From JBFAPK01 sp040676675 (GTDB taxonomy: Bacteria > Actinomycetota > Actinomycetes > Mycobacteriales > Micromonosporaceae), in contig NZ_JBFAPK010000017.1 in NCBI RefSeq assembly GCF_040676675.1, positions 91,930 to 155,929 on the forward strand: a stretch of 64,000 nucleotides of DNA, read 5' to 3'. Shown here in pieces: positions 7,738-16,452 of the stretch (the stretch's first letter is position 1; every line of letters begins with the position of its first letter). The notes beneath the pieces are model-generated. The model was not told where the DNA came from and did not search any database. It saw only the letters and a list, made by a program, of their open reading frames with translations. Made by a program: the position numbers and the translations under genes.

Positions 7738-8218
7738 CTTCGATCAATTCTCCGTCTTCGAGATATATCGGATGCGATGAGTGAAAGGCGCCCAGGGTGT
7801 TGGCCAGGCGGGCCGCTGGTCCGCCGGGCTCGACAAGGGCGACGGCCTCGTCGATGGGGAAGAAGCCCCACTCCTGAACCTCCGTGGCGTCCGGTCTGAT
7901 CTGGGATAGCTGGTGGTCCGGCAAGATCCCGCCATCGAACAGGAACTGGATTCCACTGGGGCGCGCGGTGTTGGCGGACTTGTAGTCGACCGACAGCAGC
8001 CGTCCCACGACTACTTCCAGACCGATCTCCTCCAGAGCCTCCCGCCGAGCGGCAGCTCTCGGTGATTCATCCGGTTCCATGATCCCGCCTGGTACATGCC
8101 ACACGCTCTTGTAGCTCGGCTTCAACAGCAGAAGAGAATTGGTGGCGTTCCGGATGATCAGGCCGGCCGCGCCGACGAGCCTCGCCTGACCAGCGTAATA
8201 TCCGTACGTATCACTCAT
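7724..8218 (-). CDS. NUDIX hydrolase
   Basis: A 164-residue protein with a complete Nudix box, GIMEPDESPRAAARREALEEIGL, which matches Gx5Ex7REUxEExGU. The Glu residues coordinate the metal used for pyrophosphate hydrolysis of nucleoside-diphosphate derivatives. The substrate cannot be predicted. The gene converges on an XRE/TPR regulator; regulator-NUDIX pairs of this type are common in actinomycetes. Confidence 0.92.
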   Translation of the reverse strand: MSDTYGYYAGQARLVGAAGLIIRNATNSLLLLKPSYKSVWHVPGGIMEPDESPRAAARREALEEIGLEVVVGRLLSVDYKSANTARPSGIQFLFDGGILPDHQLSQIRPDATEVQEWGFFPIDEAVALVEPGGPAARLANTLGAFHSSHPIYLEDGELIEARTQ

Positions 8219-8286
8219 TCCTGCCGCTCCCCGACGAGATTCCGCCCACGATCTCGCCCCATCAAATCACCACACCACTCGGGCCG

Positions 8287-8484
8287 ATGCTCATCGTCGA
8301 CTGGGTCGGGCTGGACGAGGCGGCCCGGCTGCTGCGACCGTACGTCTGGAAGCGCCTCGGCCACGCGGTCGCGGCCCTCGACGGCCGGTGTCCGCGCTAC
8401 CTTCACAACGGCGACCCGCATGGTGCGGACCCGACCGACGCGCGGACCGGAAACGAGGAGGCCGATGACGGAGCTGCCCGGTAA
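8287..8484 (+). CDS. Possible small hypothetical protein upstream of the flavoprotein
   Basis: A 65-residue frame from ATG 8287 that overlaps the flavoprotein start by 20 bp. The first half (DWVGLDEAARLLRPYVWKRLGHAVAALDG) reads like a real amphipathic helical peptide, while the second half is low-complexity. No clear ribosome-binding site precedes it. It may be a genuine leader gene or chance coding. Confidence 0.35.
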   Translation: MLIVDWVGLDEAARLLRPYVWKRLGHAVAALDGRCPRYLHNGDPHGADPTDARTGNEEADDGAAR

Positions 8485-9037
8485 GCCGGTCCTCTACGTC
8501 GTCGCCTGCGGCGGACGGGCCGCGGGTCGGCTCGGTCCCTTCGTGGCGCACTGTCAGGATACGGGCTGGGAGGTCTGCGTGGTCGCCACCCCGTCCGCGC
8601 TGAAGTTCATGGACGTGGCACCGCTGGTCGAGCTGACCGGGCACCCGGTCCGCTCCGACTACAAGCGGCCGGACGAGCCCGACGTGCTGCCGCCCGCCGA
8701 CGCCATGGTCGTCGCGCCGGCCACCTTCAACACCATCAACAAGATGGCGTACGGCAACAGCGACACCCTGGCGCTCGGCCTGCTGAACGAGGCGATCGGA
8801 CTCGGCCTGCCGATCGTCGCCGTGCCCACGGCGAACGCGGCGCTCGCCCGGCACCCGGCGTTCGTCGAGGCGGTGTCGCGGCTGAGGTCCTGGGGTGTCA
8901 CGGTCCTGCTCGATCCGCCGCGGCATCCGCTGCCGTCCCCCGACGACGGGCCGGCCTCGGCGGAGCCGTTTCCGTGGGACGCGCTCACCTCGGCCGTCGC
9001 GGAGATGTTGAGTCGTCGACCCGGAGGAGTGAGCTGA
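8465..9037 (+). CDS. Flavoprotein (HFCD / phosphopantothenoylcysteine decarboxylase-like)
   Basis: A 190-residue single-domain protein with the HFCD flavoprotein pattern: LYVVACGGRAAGRLGPFV at the start, then ADAMVVAPATFNTINKMAYGNSDTLA (the PxTxNT-type FMN and substrate motif) and GLPIVAVPTANAALARHPAF. These proteins bind FMN and catalyse oxidative decarboxylation of peptidyl-Cys or PPC-type substrates; here the substrate is unknown. It is followed 2 nt downstream by the YdeI-like gene, so the two are likely cotranscribed. Confidence 0.85.
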   Translation: MTELPGKPVLYVVACGGRAAGRLGPFVAHCQDTGWEVCVVATPSALKFMDVAPLVELTGHPVRSDYKRPDEPDVLPPADAMVVAPATFNTINKMAYGNSDTLALGLLNEAIGLGLPIVAVPTANAALARHPAFVEAVSRLRSWGVTVLLDPPRHPLPSPDDGPASAEPFPWDALTSAVAEMLSRRPGGVS

Positions 9038-9039
9038 CG

Positions 9040-9639
9040 ATGGCCGCCGAACTGCCCGAACTGGTGATGCCGGACGCCGAGGCGTGGCGCGCCTGGCTCG
9101 GCGAGCACCACGGCGCGTCGCCCGGGGTGTGGCTGGTGCTCGCCAAGCGCGGTACCACCGAACCGACGGACCTCACGTACGACCAGGCGCTCGACGAGGC
9201 GCTCTGCCACGGCTGGATCGACGGCCAGGTACGCCGGCGCGACGAGGCCACCTACCTCCAGCGTTTCACCCCGCGCCGGGCCCGCAGCGCCTGGTCGGCC
9301 CGGAACGTCGGCATCGTGGAGCGGCTGACCGCCGAGGGGCGGATGCACCCGGCCGGGCTCGCCGAGGTCGAGCGGGCGAAGGCCGACGGCCGCTGGCAGG
9401 CGGCGTACGCCGGACAGGCCGCCGCCGAGGTGCCTGAGGACCTGGCCGCCGCGCTGGCGGCCCAGCCCCGGGCGCGGGCGATGTTCGAGATCCTGACCTC
9501 GCAGAACCGGTACGCGATCCTGTACCGGCTCGGCAGCGCCAAGCGCGCCGAGACCCGGGCCCGCCGCCTCGAACAGTTCGTCGAGATGCTCGCCCGGGGC
9601 GAGACCATTTATCCGCAGAAGCGCGGCCTCGACGGCTGA
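9040..9639 (+). CDS. YdeI/OmpD-associated family protein
   Basis: A 199-residue protein showing the family phrases WLGEHHGASPGVWLVLAKRG, LTYDQALDEALCHGWIDGQ, YLQRFTPRRARSAWSARN and the C-terminal RLEQFVEMLARGETIYPQKR. It is a widespread bacterial cytoplasmic family of uncertain biochemical role. The ATG at 9040 has a GGAGGAG ribosome-binding site at 9023-9029. Confidence 0.9.
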   Translation: MAAELPELVMPDAEAWRAWLGEHHGASPGVWLVLAKRGTTEPTDLTYDQALDEALCHGWIDGQVRRRDEATYLQRFTPRRARSAWSARNVGIVERLTAEGRMHPAGLAEVERAKADGRWQAAYAGQAAAEVPEDLAAALAAQPRARAMFEILTSQNRYAILYRLGSAKRAETRARRLEQFVEMLARGETIYPQKRGLDG

Positions 9640-9656
9640 CGAGCGGCGCGGGGCGG

Positions 9657-10310
9657 TCAGCGCAGCAGGTAGCCGACCCCGCGTACGGTGTGCAGCACCG
9701 CCGGCGGGCCGAGCTTGCGCCGTAGCTGCGCGATCAGCACGTCGAGCACGTTCGAGGCGGGCGGCACCAACTCGTCCCAGGCGGTCGCGATCAGCTCCGA
9801 CCGGCGTACGGGCTCACCACCGGCCGCCAGCAGCCGCCGGAGCACCGCGAACTCCTTCGCCGTGAGGGCGAGCGCCCGGCCCGCGCGCCGCGCCTCGTGC
9901 CGGCCCGGGTCCAGCTCCAGATCGCCGATCCACAGTACCGGGGTCGGGCTGGTGCCGCCGCGCCGGCAGAGGCTACGGACCCGGGCCACCAGCTCACTCA
10001 TCGCGAACGGCTTGCCCAGGTAGTCGTCGCCCCAGGCCAGTCCGTCGATCCGGTCGCTGACCGCGTCCCGGCCGGTGAGGAAGAGCACCGGTACCGGCCA
10101 GCCGGCGCGGCGCCGCTCCGCCACGTACCGCAGCGCGTCGCCGCCGGGCAGCATCCGGTCGAAGACGGCGCAGTCGTACCCGTTGACGCTCAACGCCTCG
10201 TCCGCGTCGGGCAGGTCGACCGCGGTGTCCACGGCGAACCCGGCGCCCCGCAGCGACACGTCCACGGCCAGCCGGAGCCCCTCGTCGTCCTCGGTGAGCA
10301 GTATCCGCAC
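9657..10310 (-). CDS. OmpR/PhoB-family response regulator, last gene of the EccE operon
   Basis: A 217-residue protein with a receiver domain (acidic pair EDD at 7-9, phosphoacceptor Asp in DCAVFDRMLPGGD, Lys in GKPF) and a winged-helix output domain (LTAKEFAVLRRLLAAGGEPVRR, HTVRGVGYLLR). The loop before the conserved Lys reads GLAWGDDYLGKPF, one residue shorter than the usual GxxxGADDYLxKPF. It lies 27 nt after the LuxR-type gene and is probably the fourth gene of the SARP-EccE-LuxR operon. It has no adjacent kinase of its own and resembles the response regulator at 14463-15131. Confidence 0.9.
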   Translation of the reverse strand: MRILLTEDDEGLRLAVDVSLRGAGFAVDTAVDLPDADEALSVNGYDCAVFDRMLPGGDALRYVAERRRAGWPVPVLFLTGRDAVSDRIDGLAWGDDYLGKPFAMSELVARVRSLCRRGGTSPTPVLWIGDLELDPGRHEARRAGRALALTAKEFAVLRRLLAAGGEPVRRSELIATAWDELVPPASNVLDVLIAQLRRKLGPPAVLHTVRGVGYLLR

Positions 10311-10337
10311 AGTCGCATACGGTAACCCGATTCCGTG

Positions 10338-11072
10338 TCATCCGGCGCGTTCGACCAGCCAGCCCCGGTCGGCCGCCTTCACCCCGGCCTGGAACCGGCT
10401 GCGGGCCCCGAGGCGGTTCATGATGGTGGACATCATCCGACGTACGGTCCGCACCGAGATGCCGAGCCGGGCCGCCGCGGACTCGTCCGTGCAGCCGGCC
10501 GAGAGCAGCGACAGCAGTTCCCGTTCCCGCCCGTTCAGCTCGGTGCCCTCCGGCACGTCGCCGGCGAGCAGCGACACGGCGGCCGGCCAGACCCGTTCGA
10601 AGAGCTCGACGACGGTGTGCACCACGCTGGGCAGCCGGAACACGGCGATGCCGCCCGCCCGGCCGTCCGGTCGATCGCCGGGAACCACGGCCACCGACTC
10701 GTCGATGACCATCGCGTCCATCGGCACCTCGGGCAGGGTGCGTACCTCGGCGCCGGCGAGCGCCAGGCTGCCGAGCCGGGCGGCCAGCGCCGGCACGGTA
10801 CGGGCCCGGTCGGGGAAGAGCACCCGGTAGCGCACCCCGCGCCGCAGGTTCTCGTAGTCGACCTGGCGCAGCATGCCGACGGGGTCGGCGGTGCCCGCCC
10901 ACCGGCCGCTCGTGATGAGCACGTCCCGGGTCGCCGTCGCCAGCGTCGCGTCGAGCGCGGCGTGGGTGGACAGCGCCATCGGCTGGACGGCGCGGGTACC
11001 GAGCACCGCCAGGCGCGCCGGCCCGGTCTGCGAGCGCCGACTCCGTGCCGGGGTGGGGAAGTGGACGGTCAT
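10338..11072 (-). CDS. LuxR-type helix-turn-helix regulator (TrmB-like sensor part)
   Basis: A 244-residue protein. The C-terminus holds a LuxR HTH (LNGRERELLSLLSAGCTDESAAARLGISVRTVRRMMSTIM, about residues 175-230). The N-terminal 170 residues resemble the phospholipase-D-fold or TrmB-like effector region of actinomycete regulators (REL-RYRVLFPDRART). No receiver phosphorylation site is evident. The ATG at 11072 overlaps the EccE stop by 4 bp (ATGA). Confidence 0.85.
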   Translation of the reverse strand: MTVHFPTPARSRRSQTGPARLAVLGTRAVQPMALSTHAALDATLATATRDVLITSGRWAGTADPVGMLRQVDYENLRRGVRYRVLFPDRARTVPALAARLGSLALAGAEVRTLPEVPMDAMVIDESVAVVPGDRPDGRAGGIAVFRLPSVVHTVVELFERVWPAAVSLLAGDVPEGTELNGRERELLSLLSAGCTDESAAARLGISVRTVRRMMSTIMNRLGARSRFQAGVKAADRGWLVERAG

Positions 11073-12538
11073 GGGTGCGTTCCTCCAATCGGCAACGAGG
11101 CTCCAATCGGCAACGAGGCGGCGACGGCCGGTCCGTGCAGACCGTCCAGCCGTTCGAGGCGTACGCCGCACTCCGGACCGAGTCGGACCAGCTGTGCGGC
11201 CGCGGCGTCCGCGTACTCCGGGGCGGCAGCGGCGATCCGCAGCACCCCGGTCGGCCCCGGGGCGTGCGCGGCGACGGCGACGGTGAGCGCGACGTCCGGT
11301 ACCTGGGCGAAGATCCGGCGCAGCACCGAGGCCGGGTCGAGCGGACGGGTCCCGGTCCCGCGCAGCCGCATCCCGACCTGGCTGACCGGTCCGGCCTGCC
11401 AGTACCGCCACCGCTCGCGCAGCGCCTCCCGGCCGGGTCCGGTGTGGGTCAGCGCCCGCACGGTGGCGAGCAGTTCCCGCTCCGGCAGCACCACGAGGTC
11501 GAGTCCGCTTCGGCGGGCGCGGCGCAGCGTCCGGCGGGTGGTGTTGCCGAGCGCGACGCGGAGCGGCTCGTCCTCGGCCGCGTCGGCGTCCCGGCGGGCC
11601 CGGACGGCGAGCCACGCCCGCAGCCGCGCCTGCCGGGGGCCGCGGTGCAGCACCAGGTCCAGCTCCAGCCACGGCACCTGGTCGGCCGGCTGTTCGGGTA
11701 GGAGCGCGCCGGAGAACGCGGCGCGGACGAGGTCCCACGGGTCCCGCGCGTGGGCGGGGGAGACGCCGCCGGGCCCGGTCGCCGCCCCGGGACCGGCCCC
11801 GGCCCCGGGTGCGTCGCCCGCCGGCCGCAGCACCGCGACCAGGGCGTCCGGCTGGCTGACCAGCCCGGCCGGCGCGCCGCCGAACTCGGCCGTACCGAGC
11901 CGGGCGCCGGGCAGCAGCGCCGGCAGCAGGCTCTCCGGGCCCGGGCCGCCGGTGGGCGGGGTGGCCGGCGGCAGCGCGTACGACCGGCGGCGCAGCAGCC
12001 AGCCGGCGCGCCGGTGCAGCAGGGTGGAGAGCCATTCGCCGCGTACCCGGGCGGCGCTCAGCCCGAGCAGCACGGCCGCCGCCGCGCCGAGCCCGGTCGC
12101 CACCGGCCAGGGCCGGGTGACCGCGACGCCGGCCAGCACCAGGGCGAGCTGCCAGCAGACGATGCGGGCCACCGGCGGCAGGGTCCGCGACCACGGTACG
12201 GGGCGAGGTGCGGCGTTCGGTACCGCGCCGCCGCCCGGCCGGTACGGGACGGCCCCGGTGGCGGGCACCGACGCGGCCCGAGCCGCAGCCGGTGCCGGAG
12301 CCGGAACCGGGGGCGAGGTCGGTGCCGGAGCCGAGGCCGAGGGCCGTGCCGCGAGCGGAGGCGGTGGAGGCGGCGGAGGTGGAGGTGGTGCGGGGAGCGT
12401 GGCGTGCGGGGTGGCCGGGGGCCGGGTCCGCGTCGCGGCCAGCACGGGCCGGAACGGGCGGCGTCCGGTCGGCGCGGCTCCCTGTCCCGGAGGGGCGGTC
12501 GTCCCGGCGGGGCCGAGGCCGCTGGTGTCGGTGGTCAT
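11069..12538 (-). CDS. eccE: Type VII secretion protein EccE
   Basis: A 489-residue protein. It begins with a long Pro/Ala-rich cytosolic segment containing a run of 11 or more prolines (encoded near 12360-12400). Two adjacent membrane helices follow at about residues 125-165 (ARIVCWQLALVLAGVAV and GLGAAAAVLLGLSAARV). A soluble C-terminal EccE domain comes next (RRRSYALPP, LWRYWQAGPVSQVGMRL). EccE is the peripheral component of the ESX membrane channel. It is encoded more than 12 kb from the other ecc genes, in an operon with a SARP 13 nt upstream and a LuxR-type regulator overlapping downstream. The last residues (SLPIGASLPIGG) derive from an 18-bp direct repeat at 11083-11118. Confidence 0.82.
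   Translation of the reverse strand: MTTDTSGLGPAGTTAPPGQGAAPTGRRPFRPVLAATRTRPPATPHATLPAPPPPPPPPPPPLAARPSASAPAPTSPPVPAPAPAAARAASVPATGAVPYRPGGGAVPNAAPRPVPWSRTLPPVARIVCWQLALVLAGVAVTRPWPVATGLGAAAAVLLGLSAARVRGEWLSTLLHRRAGWLLRRRSYALPPATPPTGGPGPESLLPALLPGARLGTAEFGGAPAGLVSQPDALVAVLRPAGDAPGAGAGPGAATGPGGVSPAHARDPWDLVRAAFSGALLPEQPADQVPWLELDLVLHRGPRQARLRAWLAVRARRDADAAEDEPLRVALGNTTRRTLRRARRSGLDLVVLPERELLATVRALTHTGPGREALRERWRYWQAGPVSQVGMRLRGTGTRPLDPASVLRRIFAQVPDVALTVAVAAHAPGPTGVLRIAAAAPEYADAAAAQLVRLGPECGVRLERLDGLHGPAVAASLPIGASLPIGGTHP
11083..11118. repeat. Two direct 18-bp copies at the 3' end of eccE
   Basis: CTCCAATCGGCAACGAGG occurs twice back to back and encodes the duplicated SLPIGA tail of EccE just before its stop codon. 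Confidence 0.85.
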
Positions 12539-12551
12539 CGCCCGGCTCCCC

Positions 12552-14318
12552 TCACGCGACCCGGCGCCGCTCGTGCCGCCGGCCCGGACCGGCGGAACAT
12601 CCGGCCAGGTGCCGGAGCAGGACGTGCCCCCGGTAGGAGTCCGGCCCGGCCGGCTCGAGCAGTCCCCGGTCGACCAGCGCCTCCAGGCACGCCCGCGCCG
12701 CGTCGCGGCCCACGCCGAGCGTCCGCGCCACGGCCGACGGCCCGAACTCGCCCGGCAGCCCGTCGAGCGCGTGCCAGGTCGCGAGTACCAGGCCGTCCAG
12801 CCGCCGGCAGCTGTCGACGACCGAGCGTCGTACGGCCTCGGAGAGCACCCGACACGGGTCGTCGCGGAGCTCGTCGGCGAGGCGCCGCACCGTCCACTCC
12901 GGACGGGTGTGCAGCCGCGCGGCGGCGTCGCGCAGCGCCGCGGGCAGGCCGCCGCAGCGGCGTACCACGTCGGCCAGGGTGTCGGTCAGGGCGTCGGTCG
13001 CGGCCGGCGCGACGGCCGGCCGGCCCACCGCGTCCGCCCGGTCGCCGATCGCCGCCCGGAGCAGCGCGGTCCCGTTCGCCCCGGCCAGCGGTTCCAGCCG
13101 GATCCGGGTCGCGCCGTCGCAGTGCCAGCCCCGGCCGCGGGTGGTGACCAGGGTCAGGCAGGCCGTCCCGGCGGGCAGCAGCGGCAGGACCTGGTCACCC
13201 GAGGACGCGTCGTCGAGGAGCAGCAGGACCCGACGCCGGGCCAGCTCCGAGCGCCAGAGCGCGGCGCGTTCGCCCGGGTCGGCCGGGGTCTCCGCCTCCG
13301 GTACGCCGATCCCGCGCAGCAGCCGCCCCAGCACGTGGCCCGGGTCCGCCGGGTCGCCGTCGGCGTTGCCGCGCAGGTCGACGAAGAACTGCCCGTCCGG
13401 GTAGCGCGGCGCGAGCCGGTGCGCCGCGTGCACGGCCAGCGCGGTCTTGCCCACGCCGGCCATGCCGTCGACGAGCACCACCGGCGCGGCGCCGGTCGCG
13501 GCCCGCCGTACCGCCGCCAGCTCGGCCGCGCGGCCCGCCAGCGGCACGTCCCGGGGCAGCTCGCGGCGGGCCGCGCCGCCCCGCGCCCCGCCGAGCGTGG
13601 CCCGGTACGCCTCGGCCAGCGCCGGACCCGGTTCGATCCCCAGCTCGCGGGCGAGGACCTCCCGGGCCCGCTGGTAGGCGGCCAACGCCTCGGCGCGCAG
13701 CCCGGACGCGTGCAGGGCCCGTACCAGCAGCGCCCACGCCCCCTCGCGCAGCGGCGACTCGGCGGTCACCGCCCGCAGCGCGGCCACCGCGGGCGTACCG
13801 CGCCCCAGCGTCAACTGCGCCTCGGCGAGCAGTTCCCGCAGCTCCAGCCGCAGCTCGTCGAGGTGGGCGACCGCACCGGCGACCGACGGGCCGGCCAGGT
13901 CGGCGAACGGCCGTCCCCGCCACAGCCGCAGCGCCTCCTCCAGCAGCCGCACCGCCCGGTCCGGGTCGCCCTCGGCCACGGCCACCCGGGCGGCGCGGCC
14001 CAGCTCGCCCGCCAGCTCCGCGTCCAGTTCACCGGCGCCGACCCGGACCCGGTACGCGCCGGGACGGCCCTCGATCCGCGCGTCGCCCCCGTACCCGGGC
14101 AGCAGGCGGCGCAGCTGCCAGACGTAGGTCTTCAGGTTCGCCTCCGCCGAGGCGGGCGCGGCCTGATCCGGCCATACCGCGTCGACCAGTTCGTCCCCGG
14201 CGACCCAGGTATTAGGCTGCACCAGCAGGGTCGCCAGCAGCGTCGCGGGCTTGCCCGCGCCGAGCTGGCGCGCGGCCGGGTTGTGGACCTCGAGCGGGCC
14301 CAGGACGTGGAAGAGCAC
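12552..14318 (-). CDS. AfsR/SARP-family transcriptional regulator with NB-ARC ATPase domain
   Basis: About 588 residues. Residues 1-90 form an OmpR-like winged helix of SARP type (FHVLGPLEVH, LLATLLVQPNTWVAGDELVDAVWP). A bacterial transcriptional activation domain follows (about 95-245, ending GIEPGPALAEAYRATLGG), then an NB-ARC/STAND NTPase with Walker A GMAGVGKTA and Walker B RRVLLLLDDA. TPR repeats found in full-length AfsR are absent. The GTG at 14318 is preceded by GGGGAGG at 14327-14333, 8 nt away. SARPs activate secondary-metabolism or secretion genes; EccE, 13 nt downstream, is a direct operon partner. Confidence 0.9.
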   Translation of the reverse strand: MLFHVLGPLEVHNPAARQLGAGKPATLLATLLVQPNTWVAGDELVDAVWPDQAAPASAEANLKTYVWQLRRLLPGYGGDARIEGRPGAYRVRVGAGELDAELAGELGRAARVAVAEGDPDRAVRLLEEALRLWRGRPFADLAGPSVAGAVAHLDELRLELRELLAEAQLTLGRGTPAVAALRAVTAESPLREGAWALLVRALHASGLRAEALAAYQRAREVLARELGIEPGPALAEAYRATLGGARGGAARRELPRDVPLAGRAAELAAVRRAATGAAPVVLVDGMAGVGKTALAVHAAHRLAPRYPDGQFFVDLRGNADGDPADPGHVLGRLLRGIGVPEAETPADPGERAALWRSELARRRVLLLLDDASSGDQVLPLLPAGTACLTLVTTRGRGWHCDGATRIRLEPLAGANGTALLRAAIGDRADAVGRPAVAPAATDALTDTLADVVRRCGGLPAALRDAAARLHTRPEWTVRRLADELRDDPCRVLSEAVRRSVVDSCRRLDGLVLATWHALDGLPGEFGPSAVARTLGVGRDAARACLEALVDRGLLEPAGPDSYRGHVLLRHLAGCSAGPGRRHERRRVA

Positions 14319-14462
14319 CTGCCGCACCTCCCCGGATCGGCTGCGTCGGCCGCGGCCGGCCGCCGCGGTGCCCCTACGATCCGTCCGCACACATGAGGTT
14401 CCGATGACACGCCCTTCGACGCCGAGGAGCGACAGCGTGCGCAGCGACCGGGAGGGCCGCCG

Positions 14463-15131
14463 GTGCGGGTGATGGTGGTCGAGGACGACGAGAACCTGCG
14501 GCTGGCGCTCACCGTCGAGCTGGGCGGGGCCGGTCTGCGGGTGGACCAGGCCGGCGACCTCGCCGCCGCGCACGCCGTACTGTCCACCGTGGAGCACGAC
14601 TGCGTCGTCTTCGACCGGACGCTGCCCGACGGTGACGCGATCGGGTACGTGCACGGGCGCCGGCAGGCCGGCTGGGCGGTACCGGTGCTCTTCCTCACCG
14701 CCCGGGACAGCCTCGCCGACCGGGTGGCGGGCTTCGAGCACGGCGGCGACGACTACCTGGTCAAACCGTTCGCGATGGCCGAGTTGACCGCCCGGGTGAT
14801 GGCGCTGTGCCGGCGCGCCGGCGCGGGCCGGCCCTCGGTGCTGCGCCACGACGACCTGGAGGTCGACTGCGCCCGCCAGCAGGTCCGCCGGGCCGGGGTG
14901 CTGCTCAGCCTGACCGCCAAGGAGTTCGCCGTGCTGGAGTACCTGATCGCCCGCCCCGAGCAGGCGGTGAGCCGGACCGAACTGATCGAGCACTGCTGGG
15001 ACAACAGCACCGACCCGATGTCGAACGTCGTCGACGCGGTGGTCCGCCGACTGCGCGCGAAGCTGCGCGGTCCGGAGCTGATCCACACCGTACGGGGGCA
15101 CGGGTACCGGCTCGGCGGGCCGGTCGCGTGA
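14463..15131 (+). CDS. OmpR/PhoB-family response regulator of a two-component pair
   Basis: A 222-residue protein with receiver signatures (VEDDEN, DCVVFDRTLPDGD, GGDDYLVKPF) and a winged-helix output domain (LTAKEFAVLEYLIARPEQAVSR, HTVRGHGYRLGG). It is divergent from the SARP gene across 144 bp and overlaps its histidine kinase by 4 bp (GTGA), so this is a cognate pair. It closely resembles the response regulator at 9657-10310, which suggests duplication. Confidence 0.93.
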   Translation: MRVMVVEDDENLRLALTVELGGAGLRVDQAGDLAAAHAVLSTVEHDCVVFDRTLPDGDAIGYVHGRRQAGWAVPVLFLTARDSLADRVAGFEHGGDDYLVKPFAMAELTARVMALCRRAGAGRPSVLRHDDLEVDCARQQVRRAGVLLSLTAKEFAVLEYLIARPEQAVSRTELIEHCWDNSTDPMSNVVDAVVRRLRAKLRGPELIHTVRGHGYRLGGPVA

Positions 15132-16384
15132 GCGGCTCCGCGGCCGGGCGGCTGCGCCGGTTGCGCCGGTGGCTGACGGTGCTCTTCACCGTACTGAACA
15201 CGCTCGGGCTGGTCGGCCTCGCCGGGCTGGCGATCCACGCCGACTCGGTACAGCGCGAGCAGCGGCTCGACGGCGAGCTGCGGCGGGTCACCGCGGCCGT
15301 GCAGCGGCTGGTGCAGCTGCGGCCCGACGGCACGTTGATCACCGAGTACGCCCGCGAGGACCCGTTCGACACCCAGTGTCCCCGGTTCGCGATCCTCCCC
15401 GCCGGGGCCGGGCGGTTCAGCGCCTACTTCAGCCAGCGCCGCTGCGTACCGGTGGACCCGGCGGTGCTCGCCGATCTGACCGTACAGGCGGTGGAGACGG
15501 GGAAGCAGCTCAACGGGTACGTCCCGGGCACCGGTGGCGAGCTGGTCCGGATCGTCGTCGAGCCGTTCCGCAACCACAGCGGGCAGTACATCGGCGCGGT
15601 GGTCGCGCTGGCCGACGCGGGACCGGAACGCGCCGGCCACCAGCGCCTCGTCCTGCTCGTGGTCGGCGCCTGCGCGTTGCTGGTCGGTGCCCTCGGGGTC
15701 GCCGGGCACGTCCTGTCCGGCCGGGCCATCCGTCCCGCGCTGGCCGCCCTGGAGCAGCAGGAGGTGCTGCTCGCCGACACCGCGCACGACCTGCGTACGC
15801 CGGTGGCGGCGCTGCGCGCGCTGGCCGAGACCGCCCTGAGCAATCCGACGGAACGCGCCGACCTGCTGCCGCGTACGGTCGACCTGGCCGCCCGGATGGG
15901 CACCATCATCGACGGCCTGCTGGTACGGGCCCGGCTGGCCGCCGGCGTCGAACAGCTCTCCCTGCAACCGGTCTGGCTGGACCAGCTGGTCACGACGGTG
16001 GTGGAGGAGACCCCGACCGACGGCGCGCAGGTGACCGTGACGGCGGCGCCGACCAAGGTGAACGCCGACCCGGGGCTGCTGCAACGGGCCATCGGCAACC
16101 TGCTCGACAACGCGCTGCGGCACGGACGGCGTCCCGGCGACCCCGCGGTCGTGCACATCACCGTCGCCGGTGGCCGGGTCATGGTGGCCGACCACGGCCC
16201 CGGCATCGACGTCGAGCAGGCCCGGGAGAACTTCGACCGGTTCCGCAGCGGCGGCGGTTCGAGCGGGCTCGGGCTGCCGATCGTCCGCTGGGTGGCGCAG
16301 GCGCACGGCGGGCAGCTGCGGGTCTACAACGCCGAGGAGGGCGGCGCGATCTTCGAGTTGGTGCTGCCGGTCGGCGACGACTGA
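15128..16384 (+). CDS. Membrane sensor histidine kinase
   Basis: About 418 residues. It has a first membrane helix at about 15-38 (VLFTVLNTLGLVGLAGLAI), an extracytoplasmic sensor of about 130 residues containing two cysteines, and a second helix at about 175-200. The HisKA motif DTAHDLRTPVAALR contains the phosphorylated His. The HATPase motifs are NLLDNALRHG (N box), DHGPGID (G1) and GLGLPIVRWV (G2). It partners the overlapping response regulator. The signal is unknown; its position next to EccE and SARP suggests envelope stress or secretion control (inference). Confidence 0.92.
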   Translation: MSGSAAGRLRRLRRWLTVLFTVLNTLGLVGLAGLAIHADSVQREQRLDGELRRVTAAVQRLVQLRPDGTLITEYAREDPFDTQCPRFAILPAGAGRFSAYFSQRRCVPVDPAVLADLTVQAVETGKQLNGYVPGTGGELVRIVVEPFRNHSGQYIGAVVALADAGPERAGHQRLVLLVVGACALLVGALGVAGHVLSGRAIRPALAALEQQEVLLADTAHDLRTPVAALRALAETALSNPTERADLLPRTVDLAARMGTIIDGLLVRARLAAGVEQLSLQPVWLDQLVTTVVEETPTDGAQVTVTAAPTKVNADPGLLQRAIGNLLDNALRHGRRPGDPAVVHITVAGGRVMVADHGPGIDVEQARENFDRFRSGGGSSGLGLPIVRWVAQAHGGQLRVYNAEEGGAIFELVLPVGDD

Positions 16385-16452
16385 ACGCGGACACCCGACC
16401 GCCCTGTACCGAGGGTGGACGGATTCTGTAAACGTCCTTCTATGCTCGGACT

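Noticed and set aside
12552..15101. A minus-strand frame extending the SARP gene to 849 codons across the promoter and response regulator
   Set aside because: The SARP domain starts at the GTG 14318 with a strong ribosome-binding site. The extension is antisense to the response regulator.
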